Part shown: piece by piece, positions 5,124 through 13,038 of the stretch
Layout of the letters: each line of letters begins with the position of its first letter
Position numbering within the stretch: the stretch's first letter is position 1
Origin: Gemmatimonadota bacterium
Lineage (GTDB): Bacteria; Gemmatimonadota; Gemmatimonadetes; Longimicrobiales; Gaopeijiaceae
Assembly (NCBI GenBank): GCA_024638395.1
Contig: JAHEKK010000019.1
Coordinates: 1-15,512, forward strand
Reading direction: 5' to 3'
DNA: 15,512 nucleotides
Translations under genes and position numbers: made by a program
The notes under the pieces: generated by a model
The model's database searches: none
Seen by the model: the letters and a program-made list of their open reading frames with translations, nothing else
Told to the model about the DNA's origin: nothing

Positions 5124-6443
5124 ATGTGGGGAAGCTCCAAACCAATGGCCGGACTGTGCCGGTACCTGATCGTCGGTGCCGTCCTGGCGGTGGCTGCTGC
5201 GGATCGCGGCGAGGCCCAACAGGTTCTGATTCAGCCGGACCGGGTAATCAACGTCGCCCGGGGCGGATCCGCCCTCCTTACGGAACCCCGTGATCTGGAG
5301 AGGGTCTCCGTCGGCGACGACGCCATTGCGGAGGCCGTGGTGCTTCCGCCGAGGCAGATTCTTCTCAACGCGAGGGCCGTGGGCACCACGAGCCTGTTGG
5401 TTTGGCGAGAGGGTGAGGCCGCGCGGTTGTACGAAGTGCAGGTATCTGCAGATGTGGCTGCCTTGCAGACTCAGCTCGGCGAATTGTTTCCCGATTTCGA
5501 CGTAGACATCTCGACTGCGGGAGACGCCCTGGTTCTCTCTGGGGCGGTCCGCGACCCTGGTGTTGCGCGACGGGCCATTCAGTTGGCGGAAGCCACGGGC
5601 GCCCCGGTCATCGACAATCTCTCGGCCCCGAGCCCCGAACAGATCCTGCTTCACGTTCGGTTCGCCGAGGTGGACAGGTCCGTCGTCAAGGAGTTTGGAG
5701 GCGATCTGATTCGCGCCATCAACGCGCCCCGCCTCAACGACTCTTTCGACCGGGACGACGAGTCCATCATCTCGACCCTCGCCGAGGGCCTGGTGACCCT
5801 GTCCATCCTGGGCGACACGGGTGCTGGCATCGAAGCCGTCATCTCCGCCCTACGGGGCCGGGGGGAGTTCCGAAGCCTTGCTGAACCCAACTTGGTGGCC
5901 CTGGAAGGTCAGGAAGCCACCTTCTTGGCCGGAGGAGAGTTCCCCTTTCCATCGCTCCAGTCCGGAGCCGCTTCCAACTCGGTCACGATCATTTGGAAGG
6001 AGTTCGGAGTCCGCCTCAACTTCGTGCCTACGGTCACGAACTCGGGCACGATCCGACTCTCGGTAGAGCCTGAGGTGTCGTCCCTGGACTTCGCCAACGG
6101 ATTGGTCTTCTCGGGCTTCCAGATCCCTAGCATCCTCACTCGACGCGTGAACACGTCCGTAGAGCTTGCCCCTGGCCAGACGCTTGCCATCGGCGGTCTC
6201 CTGGACAACCGACTCCTTCATGAGGTGGATCGGGTTCCCGTCCTCGGGCACATTCCGATCCTGGGGGCGTTCTTCTCCTCCAAGCGTGCCCGTGAGGACC
6301 GCACGGAGCTGCTCGTACTGGTCACCCCCTACATCGTGGAGCCTTCGGACGATCCGATTCCGGTGCCCACCGGCGAGCCTGAGACCTGGAACTTCGACAG
6401 CCATCTCCGAACGCCGTCCGACTCCATCGGGTCTCGGAACTGA
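5124..6443 (+). CDS. rcpA: Outer-membrane secretin RcpA/CpaC
   Basis: A 439-residue protein. Residues 1-31 form a Sec signal peptide with likely cleavage after G-E-A (31). An N-terminal pilus-secretin domain (about 36-107, with R-A-V-G-T-T-S-L-L-V-W) and a BON-like region (about 125-165) are followed by the secretin domain (about 235-405). That domain contains S-L-A-E-P-N-L-V-A-L, G-G-E-F-P-F-P and the conserved C-terminal V-P-V-L-G-H-I-P-I-L-G-A-F-F (371-384), ending in E-L-L-V-L-V-T-P-Y-I-V. It would form the gated ring through which the Flp pilus crosses the outer membrane, implying a diderm host. Length is typical of RcpA. After the secretin domain there is a short Pro/Asp-rich tail. No RcpB or lipoprotein pilotin is seen nearby. 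The stop lies 19 bases before tadZ. Confidence 0.95.
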   Translation: MWGSSKPMAGLCRYLIVGAVLAVAAADRGEAQQVLIQPDRVINVARGGSALLTEPRDLERVSVGDDAIAEAVVLPPRQILLNARAVGTTSLLVWREGEAARLYEVQVSADVAALQTQLGELFPDFDVDISTAGDALVLSGAVRDPGVARRAIQLAEATGAPVIDNLSAPSPEQILLHVRFAEVDRSVVKEFGGDLIRAINAPRLNDSFDRDDESIISTLAEGLVTLSILGDTGAGIEAVISALRGRGEFRSLAEPNLVALEGQEATFLAGGEFPFPSLQSGAASNSVTIIWKEFGVRLNFVPTVTNSGTIRLSVEPEVSSLDFANGLVFSGFQIPSILTRRVNTSVELAPGQTLAIGGLLDNRLLHEVDRVPVLGHIPILGAFFSSKRAREDRTELLVLVTPYIVEPSDDPIPVPTGEPETWNFDSHLRTPSDSIGSRN

Positions 6444-6462
6444 GAAAGGTCGTCGCACCAAG

Positions 6463-7764
6463 ATGAAAAAGCCTGCCCATCGTTTCGCCCTGGCGACCTC
6501 CGATCCGGATCTGCACGCCAGCATCAAGAAGGCGGTCACCGAACGAGACCAGCCTTCGGCGGTCGTGCTGAGCCGCACCGACGCAGCGGGACTGCTAGAG
6601 CCGGATGGCCTGGAGCAGCTGGTGCGGTCGGAGGCGAACATTGTCCTCCTGGATATCGGTGCCCAGGAGAAGGCGATGATCGCGTCGTCGATCAGGGAGC
6701 TCCTGGCCCAAACCTCCGAGATTCGGGTGGTGCTCATGGGTCAGCCCGCGACTGCCGCGGAACTCCTCGATCTCATGCGCGCGGGCGTTGCGGACTACCT
6801 GCCGAAGCCCATCGAAAACGGTTCTCTCGAGGGAGCCATCGACCGGGCGACGCGAGGCCTGACACAGGTTTCAGTGTCCCCTGAGGGGAAGGGGCGTGTT
6901 ATCGGCCTCTTCGGACCCAAGGGGGGAACGGGGGTGACCACGGTCGCGGCCAATGTTGCCATCAAGCTCCGGGAGTTGACCGAGCAGGATGTGTTGATGG
7001 CGGACCTCAACGCCGAATTGGGGACGGCTTCGATCCTCCTTGGCGTGAGGCCTCGCTACAACTTCGTAGAGCTGGTGAAAAACCTTCACCGGATGGACGA
7101 CGATCTTCTTCGTTCTTATCTGACCCGTCACGAATCGGGCGTGTCGTTCCTGCCGTCGCCTCTGACGGCTCGGGACCTGGAGGGCGTCACAAAGCAACGC
7201 ATCAACGCAACGGTGTCGTTGCTTCGATCTGCGTTCGGGCACGTTCTCCTGGACCTTGGGAATTCCCTGACGCCGTTGGCTCAGGCGGGACTCGGCGTGT
7301 GCGACGAAGTGGTTGTAGTCGTCACGCCGGAGGTGCCGGCGCTCCGCAACGCCAAGCGGTTGCTCCCCATGGTTGGGCAGTCGTTGCCCGGGGGGCAGCA
7401 GGCCCTACGGTTCGTCGTCAATCGATACGACGGAAACGTGGACATCTCCCTCGGACAGATGAGGGACACGCTGGGCCACGACATTTCCATGACGCTGCCC
7501 CGCGAAGATCAGGCCTCCAGTCACGCCGCAAATGTGGGCCGCCCCGTGGTCATGGACGGGGTCGGAAAATACGCAAAGGCCATCAGCAAGCTCACTCGGA
7601 TGGTGGCTACACCCGGTTCAATCGTGAAGCGGGCCAAGAAGTCCAGAGGCGGTGCTCTATTCGCGCGATTTCGCTCCGGAAAAAAGGGAGCAGAAAGCAA
7701 AGAGGGGCGTCGGTCTGAAGGTGCCCCTAGCCAGGCGCCCCAGGCAACCGCCGCAAAGTCGTAG
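6463..7764 (+). CDS. tadZ: TadZ/CpaE: receiver-like plus MinD/ParA-type ATPase
   Basis: A 433-residue protein of two parts. Residues about 6-125 form a response-regulator-like domain: D14/D16 near the first strand, a central D64 in I-V-L-L-D-I-G, and K115 in D-Y-L-P-K-P, the positions of a receiver phosphosite and its conserved Lys. From about 145 a MinD/ParA-type ATPase follows, with the deviant Walker A G-P-K-G-G-T-G-V-T-T (151-160; signature Lys K153) and L-L-D-L-G at 262-266. TadZ/CpaE proteins place the Tad machine, often at a cell pole. The C-terminus (about 400-433) is a basic Lys/Arg/Ser/Ala-rich tail, probably disordered and possibly a membrane- or DNA-binding tether. ATG 6463 follows the rcpA stop by 19 bases. 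The frame is open further upstream, inside rcpA, but that extension does not fit the domain boundary. Confidence 0.93.
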   Translation: MKKPAHRFALATSDPDLHASIKKAVTERDQPSAVVLSRTDAAGLLEPDGLEQLVRSEANIVLLDIGAQEKAMIASSIRELLAQTSEIRVVLMGQPATAAELLDLMRAGVADYLPKPIENGSLEGAIDRATRGLTQVSVSPEGKGRVIGLFGPKGGTGVTTVAANVAIKLRELTEQDVLMADLNAELGTASILLGVRPRYNFVELVKNLHRMDDDLLRSYLTRHESGVSFLPSPLTARDLEGVTKQRINATVSLLRSAFGHVLLDLGNSLTPLAQAGLGVCDEVVVVVTPEVPALRNAKRLLPMVGQSLPGGQQALRFVVNRYDGNVDISLGQMRDTLGHDISMTLPREDQASSHAANVGRPVVMDGVGKYAKAISKLTRMVATPGSIVKRAKKSRGGALFARFRSGKKGAESKEGRRSEGAPSQAPQATAAKS

Positions 7765-7776
7765 ATCGGAGTAGCA

Positions 7777-9165
7777 ATGGCTGAAGCAATCAACGCCCAA
7801 CGGCCCGGTGGCTCCCTTGGTCAGATGCCGGGATCTCTCGGAAAGTCCGCGGAATCGGATCGGATTCAGGAGATCAAGGGTCGAATCCACCGCCGACTTC
7901 TGGAGCGCCTGAACCTTTCGAATCTCGATGCCGTCGATCGAGTCGAGGCTGTCGAGACGATCCGACAGGTCGTCCAGGAGCTCCTATCCTGGGAGAGCGT
8001 AGCCCTGAATCTGGAGGAGAGGGAACGCCTCGTTCAGCAGATTCTCGACGAGATCTTCGGGCTAGGGCCCCTCGAGCCGCTCATGCAGGACCCCGATATC
8101 TCCGACGTGCTCGTAAACACCTACAACAAGGTGTTTGTTGAGAGGAACGGGAAACTCTACGAAACGGATGTCCGTTTCCAGGACGACGCCCACCTGCTCC
8201 AGGTCATCGACCGCATCGTGTCTGCCGTAGGGCGGCGAATCGACGATTCTTCTCCGATGGTGGACGCACGTTTGCCCGACAACTCCCGGGTCAACGCCAT
8301 CATCCCGCCTCTGGCGGTTGATGGGCCCCACATGTCGATCCGGAAGTTCAAGCGGGACACACTGTCCGGCGAGGACCTGCTCCGGGTCAATAGCATCAAT
8401 GAGCAGATGCTCAGGCTTCTCGAAGCCGTTGTTAGAAGCCGCTTGAACGTGCTCATCAGCGGAGGGACGGGCGCGGGAAAGACGACGCTGCTCAATATCC
8501 TGTCCGGCTACATCCCGACGTCAGAGCGAATCGTGACCATTGAGGACTCGGCGGAGCTTCAGCTCCGGCAGCCTCACGTGGTCCGGCTCGAGACGCGCCC
8601 CCCCAACGTGGAGGGTGAGGGTGAGATCGATCAGCGGATCCTGGTGGTCAACGCACTGCGTATGCGGCCGGACCGCATTGTGGTCGGCGAGGTTCGCGCC
8701 TCTGAGGCTATCGACATGCTCCAGGCGATGAATACGGGGCATGATGGGTCCCTCACCACCCTACACGCCAATACGCCCAGAGACGCGTTGACTCGTCTCG
8801 AGACCATGGTCTCCATGGCCAACCTCAACCTCCCGGACAAGGCCGTAAGGCGACAGATCGCCAGCGCCATCCATGTGGTGGTTCAGCTCAGCCGCCTGTC
8901 GGATGGTACCCGGAAGATCATGAACATCTCCGAGATTACCGGGATGGAGGGGGATGTCATCTCCATGCAGGAGATCTTCAAGTTCGACCGCGAGGGCATC
9001 GATCCGGACGGGAACGTCATTGGCGAGTTCCGGCCCAGCGGAATCCGCCCCAAAATCTCCGATCACCTGCAACGGCACGGGATCGATCTGGGCGAGATGC
9101 TGTTCCAGCAGCAGAGCAAGTCGTCGAAGAACTCGCGTGAACCCTTGCTGACCAGGACCTGGTAA
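7777..9165 (+). CDS. tadA: Secretion ATPase TadA/CpaF (type II/IV secretion ATPase family)
   Basis: A 462-residue hexameric ATPase that powers pilin polymerisation at the inner membrane. The N-terminal domain (about 30-190) includes F-G-L-G-P-L-E-P-L, typical of CpaF. The catalytic domain has Walker A G-G-T-G-A-G-K-T-T (229-237, K235), the acidic box R-I-V-T-I-E-D-S-A-E-L (251-261), Walker B R-I-V-V-G-E-V-R (300-307) and the His box with G-S-L-T-T-L-H-A-N (324-332). All key residues are present. The first 25 residues are Gly/Ser/Gln-rich and look flexible, as does the Gln/Ser/Lys-rich C-terminal tail. The ribosome-binding site GGAG (7768-7771) lies five bases ahead of the ATG. It starts 12 bases after tadZ and ends one base before tadB. 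Confidence 0.97.
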   Translation: MAEAINAQRPGGSLGQMPGSLGKSAESDRIQEIKGRIHRRLLERLNLSNLDAVDRVEAVETIRQVVQELLSWESVALNLEERERLVQQILDEIFGLGPLEPLMQDPDISDVLVNTYNKVFVERNGKLYETDVRFQDDAHLLQVIDRIVSAVGRRIDDSSPMVDARLPDNSRVNAIIPPLAVDGPHMSIRKFKRDTLSGEDLLRVNSINEQMLRLLEAVVRSRLNVLISGGTGAGKTTLLNILSGYIPTSERIVTIEDSAELQLRQPHVVRLETRPPNVEGEGEIDQRILVVNALRMRPDRIVVGEVRASEAIDMLQAMNTGHDGSLTTLHANTPRDALTRLETMVSMANLNLPDKAVRRQIASAIHVVVQLSRLSDGTRKIMNISEITGMEGDVISMQEIFKFDREGIDPDGNVIGEFRPSGIRPKISDHLQRHGIDLGEMLFQQQSKSSKNSREPLLTRTW

Positions 9166-9166
9166 G

Positions 9167-10138
9167 ATGGATCCACGCATTCTCGCGACGACGTTCGTTT
9201 TCGCCTCGGTTGCATTTGGGACGCTGGCCGTCATTCTGGTCGGAGAGCTTCTCGGCCTTTGGCGCCAGCGGAAAGACCTCTCGGATCGCCTCGAGGAGGT
9301 CGTCTTTGAGCGGACCGCAGCAGGCGAGGGGTCTCGACTCCTGAAGAAGGCTCGTGGCCGTCGGTTCGATGCAGCCGGATTGGAGAAGGCCCTTCCCTGG
9401 TTCTCGGACATCGAGATCTTGATCGAGCAGGCCGGCGGCGGAAGTCTACAGGCGTTCTTGTTGGCGGCGGTGGGTCTGACCTTCGCGTTCGGGGTCAGCG
9501 CGCTGGCCTTCTCCGGGTCCCTAATGGTTGGTGTGCTTGCTGCGGCTATCGGGGCCGTCATTCCCTACGTGTACCTCCGTGTCAAGCGGAAGCGACGTTA
9601 CAGGGCGTTCGAGGAAGGGCTCCCCGAGTCCATCGACCTCATGACCCGGGCCATTCGGGCCGGACACCCCTTCTCCTCCGGCGTGGGCATGGTGGCCGAA
9701 GAGGCCCCGGCTCCCGTATCGACGGAATTTCTGCGCTTGTTCGACGAAATGCGCTTTGGGCTCCCCTTTGAAGAAGCCGTTTTGGGCATGACCGACCGTA
9801 TCGATCTCGTGGACACCCGCATGTTCGCCACGGCGGTCCTGGTTCAGCGGGAGGTGGGCGGCAATCTGGCCGAAATCCTGGACAACCTTGCCGGTACGAT
9901 CAGGTCCCGCTTTTCGATTCGACGGCAGCTTCGGGTGATTACGGCCCAGGGCCGGTTGTCCGGGTACATCCTGAGCTTGCTACCGATCGCTGTGGGATTC
10001 GGTCTGTTCCTGATCAGCCCTGAGTTCATGGCGCCGCTGCTCGAATCGACGGTCGGACACGCGCTGATTATTGCGGCAGTAGTGGCCCAGATCCTGGGCT
10101 ATCTGTGGATCCGCCAGATCGTCAACATCGAAATCTAA
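9167..10138 (+). CDS. tadB: Inner-membrane platform protein TadB
   Basis: A 323-residue type II secretion F-domain protein. It has one N-terminal helix (about 10-30), a basic cytoplasmic stretch, two helices (about 96-138), a cytoplasmic F domain (about 148-250), then two C-terminal helices (about 266-285 and 298-318). The F domain shows the TadB pattern L-P-E-S-I-D-L-M-T-R-A-I-R-A-G-H, F-E-E-A-V-L-G-M, and V-Q-R-E-V-G-G-N-L-A-E-I-L-D. With TadC it forms the platform on which TadA acts to extrude pilin from the membrane. The start lies one base after the tadA stop, so the two are very likely translationally coupled. Confidence 0.95.
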   Translation: MDPRILATTFVFASVAFGTLAVILVGELLGLWRQRKDLSDRLEEVVFERTAAGEGSRLLKKARGRRFDAAGLEKALPWFSDIEILIEQAGGGSLQAFLLAAVGLTFAFGVSALAFSGSLMVGVLAAAIGAVIPYVYLRVKRKRRYRAFEEGLPESIDLMTRAIRAGHPFSSGVGMVAEEAPAPVSTEFLRLFDEMRFGLPFEEAVLGMTDRIDLVDTRMFATAVLVQREVGGNLAEILDNLAGTIRSRFSIRRQLRVITAQGRLSGYILSLLPIAVGFGLFLISPEFMAPLLESTVGHALIIAAVVAQILGYLWIRQIVNIEI

Positions 10139-10146
10139 GGCCCAGT

Positions 10147-11070
10147 ATGCTTCTCTATGTCGTAGTTGCCAGCATCGCCTTGGCCGCAGGGCTCGTGGTG
10201 CTCCTCGTGGGATTGGGGGTGAGCACTGAAGGGCGCATGGTGCGGAGAAGGCTGGCTGAGATTGGGGTGGGTACCGACGGCCTGGCGGCCCGACGGAGTC
10301 GGATCATCGAGCGCCACAAGGTCGAGACCCTGGTCAAGGCCCTGGGGAAGCGAGTCGTAGACCGGACGAAGGACACCAGCCGGGTTCGTCGCCGCTTGCT
10401 CGAAGCAGGATATCGGGATCCTCAAGCGGTCACGATTTTCCAGGGTCTCAGGGTCCTTCTACCACTGGTCTTCGGATTCGGGGTCCTGATCGTCACGCCG
10501 ATCTTCGGCGCCCCGCGGGCCATGGCCGTACTCGGGATGTTCTGGGGATTCGCTCTGGGGTGGGCTACTCCGGGCTGGATCGTCGGGAGGCGAGCCAAGG
10601 AGAGGCAGCATGAGATCCAGAATAGCCTCGCCGATGCATTGGACATTCTGGTTGTGTGCGTGGAGGCAGGGCTGGGCTTGAACCAAGCGCTTCTGAGGGT
10701 GGCCGTAGAGATCGGTCATGTGAGCCCCGTGCTGGCCGAGGAGTTGGGGCACACCAACCTTCAGATTCGCGCGGGCACGCCTCGTCAGGACGCGCTCAAG
10801 GATCTGGGGATGCGCACCGGTGTGGACGACGTCCACTCACTCGTGACCATGATGATCCAGACCGAGCGCTTTGGAACCTCCATCGCACACGCGTTGCGGG
10901 TCCACGCCGACACGCTCCGGGAGAAGCGCCGCCAGCGGGCCGAGGAGCGGGCCGCCAAGACGGCCGTGAAGATGATCTTCCCGTTGGCCTTCTGCATCTT
11001 CCCATCGATGTTCATCGTGATCCTCGGGCCCGCGTTCATCTCGATCCTTCGCTCTCTGGCCCTGATCTGA
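10147..11070 (+). CDS. tadC: Inner-membrane platform protein TadC
   Basis: A 307-residue type II secretion F-domain protein and partner of TadB. It has an N-terminal helix (about 3-23), two helices (about 101-120 and 126-146), and a cytoplasmic F domain with L-A-D-A-L-D-I-L-V-V-C-V-E-A-G-L-G-L (161-178), D-V-H-S-L-V-T-M-M-I-Q-T-E-R-F-G (228-243) and R-R-Q-R-A-E-E-R-A-A-K (261-271). A C-terminal hydrophobic helix ends the protein. These motifs separate TadC from TadB. ATG 10147 follows the tadB stop by eight bases. An upstream in-frame ATG at 10105 lies inside tadB and is not needed. The stop TGA shares its A with the ATG of the next gene. Confidence 0.95.
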   Translation: MLLYVVVASIALAAGLVVLLVGLGVSTEGRMVRRRLAEIGVGTDGLAARRSRIIERHKVETLVKALGKRVVDRTKDTSRVRRRLLEAGYRDPQAVTIFQGLRVLLPLVFGFGVLIVTPIFGAPRAMAVLGMFWGFALGWATPGWIVGRRAKERQHEIQNSLADALDILVVCVEAGLGLNQALLRVAVEIGHVSPVLAEELGHTNLQIRAGTPRQDALKDLGMRTGVDDVHSLVTMMIQTERFGTSIAHALRVHADTLREKRRQRAEERAAKTAVKMIFPLAFCIFPSMFIVILGPAFISILRSLALI

Positions 11071-11423
11071 TGAAGCGGCTCGAGATCCTGAACGAGACCC
11101 GCCAGGCTGCCCTGGGCAGCCGCGTGCTCTGGGCCAATCGGGCCTGGAATCGGATGCGGGGTTTCCTGATGAGGCCCGAACCGGAGAAGGGAGAGGGGAT
11201 TCTCCTGTCTCCCTGCAAGGGCGTCCACATGTTCGGAATGAAGTTCCCGCTGGACGTGTTGTTTCTCAGCCGCGACGGCCGGGTAGTGTCGGCCTTCCCG
11301 GGTCTCGCACCGGGTGAGCGTACGCCCCTTCAGAAGGGTGCGCGGCACGCCCTGGAATTGCCCAAGGGTACGATCCGGGAGTCGGGGACACAGGTGGGTG
11401 ATGTTATTGCATGGAACGGTTGA
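11070..11423 (+). CDS. DUF192 family protein
   Basis: A 117-residue soluble protein with the DUF192 (PF02643-type) pattern: a basic/aromatic start, M-R-G-F-L-M (29-34), then L-L-S-P-C-K-G-V-H-M-F-G-M-K-F-P-L-D-V-L-F-L (45-66), and G-E-R-T-P near 82-86. The invariant H-x-F-G-M-x-x-P-L/I-D core is present. No signal peptide is seen, although many family members are exported. The molecular function of DUF192 is not established. Its ATG overlaps the tadC stop by one base (TGATG), which points to translational coupling with tadC, and genes of this family often follow Tad genes. It may act in pilus assembly or quality control, but that is only a guess from position. Confidence 0.8.
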   Translation: MKRLEILNETRQAALGSRVLWANRAWNRMRGFLMRPEPEKGEGILLSPCKGVHMFGMKFPLDVLFLSRDGRVVSAFPGLAPGERTPLQKGARHALELPKGTIRESGTQVGDVIAWNG

Positions 11424-11437
11424 TTCTGCAGACTGAG

Positions 11438-11459
11438 CGGTCGCGCCGGCGGCCGACCG
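11438..11459 (+). other. Hairpin in front of the AAA+ gene
   Basis: CGGTCG-c-GCC (11438-11447) pairs with GGCCGACCG (11451-11459) around a 3-base loop, with one bulged C. It fills most of the 52-base gap after the DUF192 gene and ends five bases before the strong Shine-Dalgarno of the AAA+ gene. It lacks a T-tract, so it is more likely an RNA-processing or translation-tuning structure than a terminator. Confidence 0.35.
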
Positions 11460-11463
11460 TCTT

Positions 11464-11470
11464 GAGGAGG
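11464..11470 (+). promoter_or_regulatory. Strong Shine-Dalgarno supporting a GTG start
   Basis: GAGGAGG lies five bases before GTG 11476. It is one of the two best ribosome-binding sites in the window, with that of flp, and it justifies the non-ATG start of the following ATPase gene. Confidence 0.8.
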
Positions 11471-11475
11471 TACTC

Positions 11476-13038
11476 GTGAGTTTTATTCCCGTCGTATTCC
11501 CCACAAAGCCCAAAAAGAAGAAGAAGAGCGTCCGGGAGCTTCAGGCCGAGAAGGCTGCCGAGGTGGGTGTAGGTGCGGGTCGGCCGTATCGGCCCGGGCC
11601 GGACCAGAACCCGCCCAGAATAGACCGGGCGCCCGTCCTCGACGAGGAGACGCTGGCCGCCGTTGTTGGTCCGCGGGAACGGGATCCCCATCCGGATCCC
11701 TGGATTCCGGCGCGGCCCGAGACCGTGGAAGAGACCGGGCTGACCCACGAGTTCCTCACCGAGCTTGTCCTCAAGCACCTTTACGTCCGTGGTGCGAAGA
11801 CGGGTCGTGAGCTTGCCCATGCCATCTGCCTGCTGTTCCCCCTGATCGAAGATGCCCTCATGGATCTTCGTCAGCGGCGCCTCGTGGAGGTCACCAAGTC
11901 CGCCGGCAACAACCAGGCGGCCTATGTCTACAACCTCACCAATGAGGGCCGCATCCGAACGCGGGAACTGTTGGAGGGGAGCCGCTACGTGGGTCCGGCC
12001 CCCATTCAGTTGGATGAGTTCCGCGAGGCCGTGCTGAACCAGCGCCTCCAGGGGTTGGATCGGCGCCTGACCCGGGAGCAGCTTGCAGAAGGGTTCTCCG
12101 ATCTGGTCCTGTCCGACGAAGCCATGGCCACGCTGGGTCCGGCCATCGCGTCTGCGCGGTCCATCTTCCTTCACGGGTATCCCGGCAACGGCAAGACTTC
12201 CATCGCCGAGCGGGTCTCGCGCCTGATGACGATACCCATGTACATCCCATATGCCGTTCTCGTCGAAGGGGAGGTCATGCTCCTCTACGACCCGCGCTAT
12301 CATGAGCGGGTCCACTTCGACGATGACGACGGGCCTGTGATTCCGGACTCCGTGAGTCCGCTTCTCAGCCCAGCGCCACTTACGGACCAGCGCTACGTGT
12401 GCGTCCACCGTCCGTCAGTGTTCGTCGGGGGTGAGCTCACGATGGACGAGTTGGACCTTCAGTACGATCCGTATACCAAGGTCTACACGGCCCCCTTCCA
12501 GTTGAAGGCAGTCGGCGGAGCCCTCATCATCGACGACTTCGGGCGGCAGCGCATGCCCCCGGATGAGCTACTGAACCGCTGGATCGTCCCGCTGGAAAAG
12601 CAAGTGGACTTCTTGAGCTCCCACAGCGGTGTGCGCTTCGAAGTGCCGTTCGAGTGTTTGCTGATCTTCGCCACCAACCTGGATCCCAGCGACCTGGTGG
12701 ATGAAGCCTTCCTACGGCGGATCAACTACAAGATCGAAGTCAAGGACCCCGACCGGGAAGCCTACGACCAGATCTTCAGGATGGTGTGTTCCGGTCTCGA
12801 CGTTCGGTATGAACCGGCGGCTGTGGACCACATTTTCCGCACGTACTACGGGGAGCGCGGCATTTCGCCCCGTGGCTGTCACCCGCGCGATATCCTGAAT
12901 CACCTGAAGGCGGCCTCCGTCTACGACGGTGTACCCGCGGAGCTCTCCCCAAAGGCGCTGGATCAGGCCTGCCGCAGCTATTTCCTCATTCTCGAATCCG
13001 GAAAGATGTCGGATCCTGACATTCGGAGCCTCGCATGA
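11476..13038 (+). CDS. Winged-helix AAA+ ATPase linked to the Tad operon
   Basis: A 520-residue protein. A basic and flexible N-terminus (P-K-K-K-K-K at 12-17, Pro-rich to about 85) leads into a probable winged-helix domain (about 88-167). An AAA+ module follows with Walker A G-Y-P-G-N-G-K-T-S (234-242), Walker B L-I-I-D-D-F-G (350-356), sensor 1 I-F-A-T-N (397-401), A-F-L-R-R-I (411-416) as arginine-finger region, and H-P-R-D-I-L (469-474) as sensor 2. An insert of about 75 residues between Walker A and B (about 265-340) contains an Asp run (D282-D285). No membrane segment is seen, so it is cytosolic. It resembles MoxR-type and other helix-remodelling AAA+ ATPases in arrangement, but I do not recognise a named family. 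It follows the DUF192 gene by 52 bases and overlaps the next gene by four bases. A regulatory or chaperone role for the pilus is inferred only from this linkage. Confidence 0.75.
   Translation: MSFIPVVFPTKPKKKKKSVRELQAEKAAEVGVGAGRPYRPGPDQNPPRIDRAPVLDEETLAAVVGPRERDPHPDPWIPARPETVEETGLTHEFLTELVLKHLYVRGAKTGRELAHAICLLFPLIEDALMDLRQRRLVEVTKSAGNNQAAYVYNLTNEGRIRTRELLEGSRYVGPAPIQLDEFREAVLNQRLQGLDRRLTREQLAEGFSDLVLSDEAMATLGPAIASARSIFLHGYPGNGKTSIAERVSRLMTIPMYIPYAVLVEGEVMLLYDPRYHERVHFDDDDGPVIPDSVSPLLSPAPLTDQRYVCVHRPSVFVGGELTMDELDLQYDPYTKVYTAPFQLKAVGGALIIDDFGRQRMPPDELLNRWIVPLEKQVDFLSSHSGVRFEVPFECLLIFATNLDPSDLVDEAFLRRINYKIEVKDPDREAYDQIFRMVCSGLDVRYEPAAVDHIFRTYYGERGISPRGCHPRDILNHLKAASVYDGVPAELSPKALDQACRSYFLILESGKMSDPDIRSLA

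Noticed and set aside
5850..6737. Minus-strand frame of 295 codons opposite rcpA and tadZ
   Set aside because: It spans two firmly identified plus-strand genes and their junction, with no recognisable protein features.
11404..12408. Minus-strand frame of 334 codons antisense to the AAA+ gene
   Set aside because: The plus-strand frame carries complete AAA+ motifs and a strong Shine-Dalgarno. The antisense frame shows no recognisable domain and reflects codon bias.
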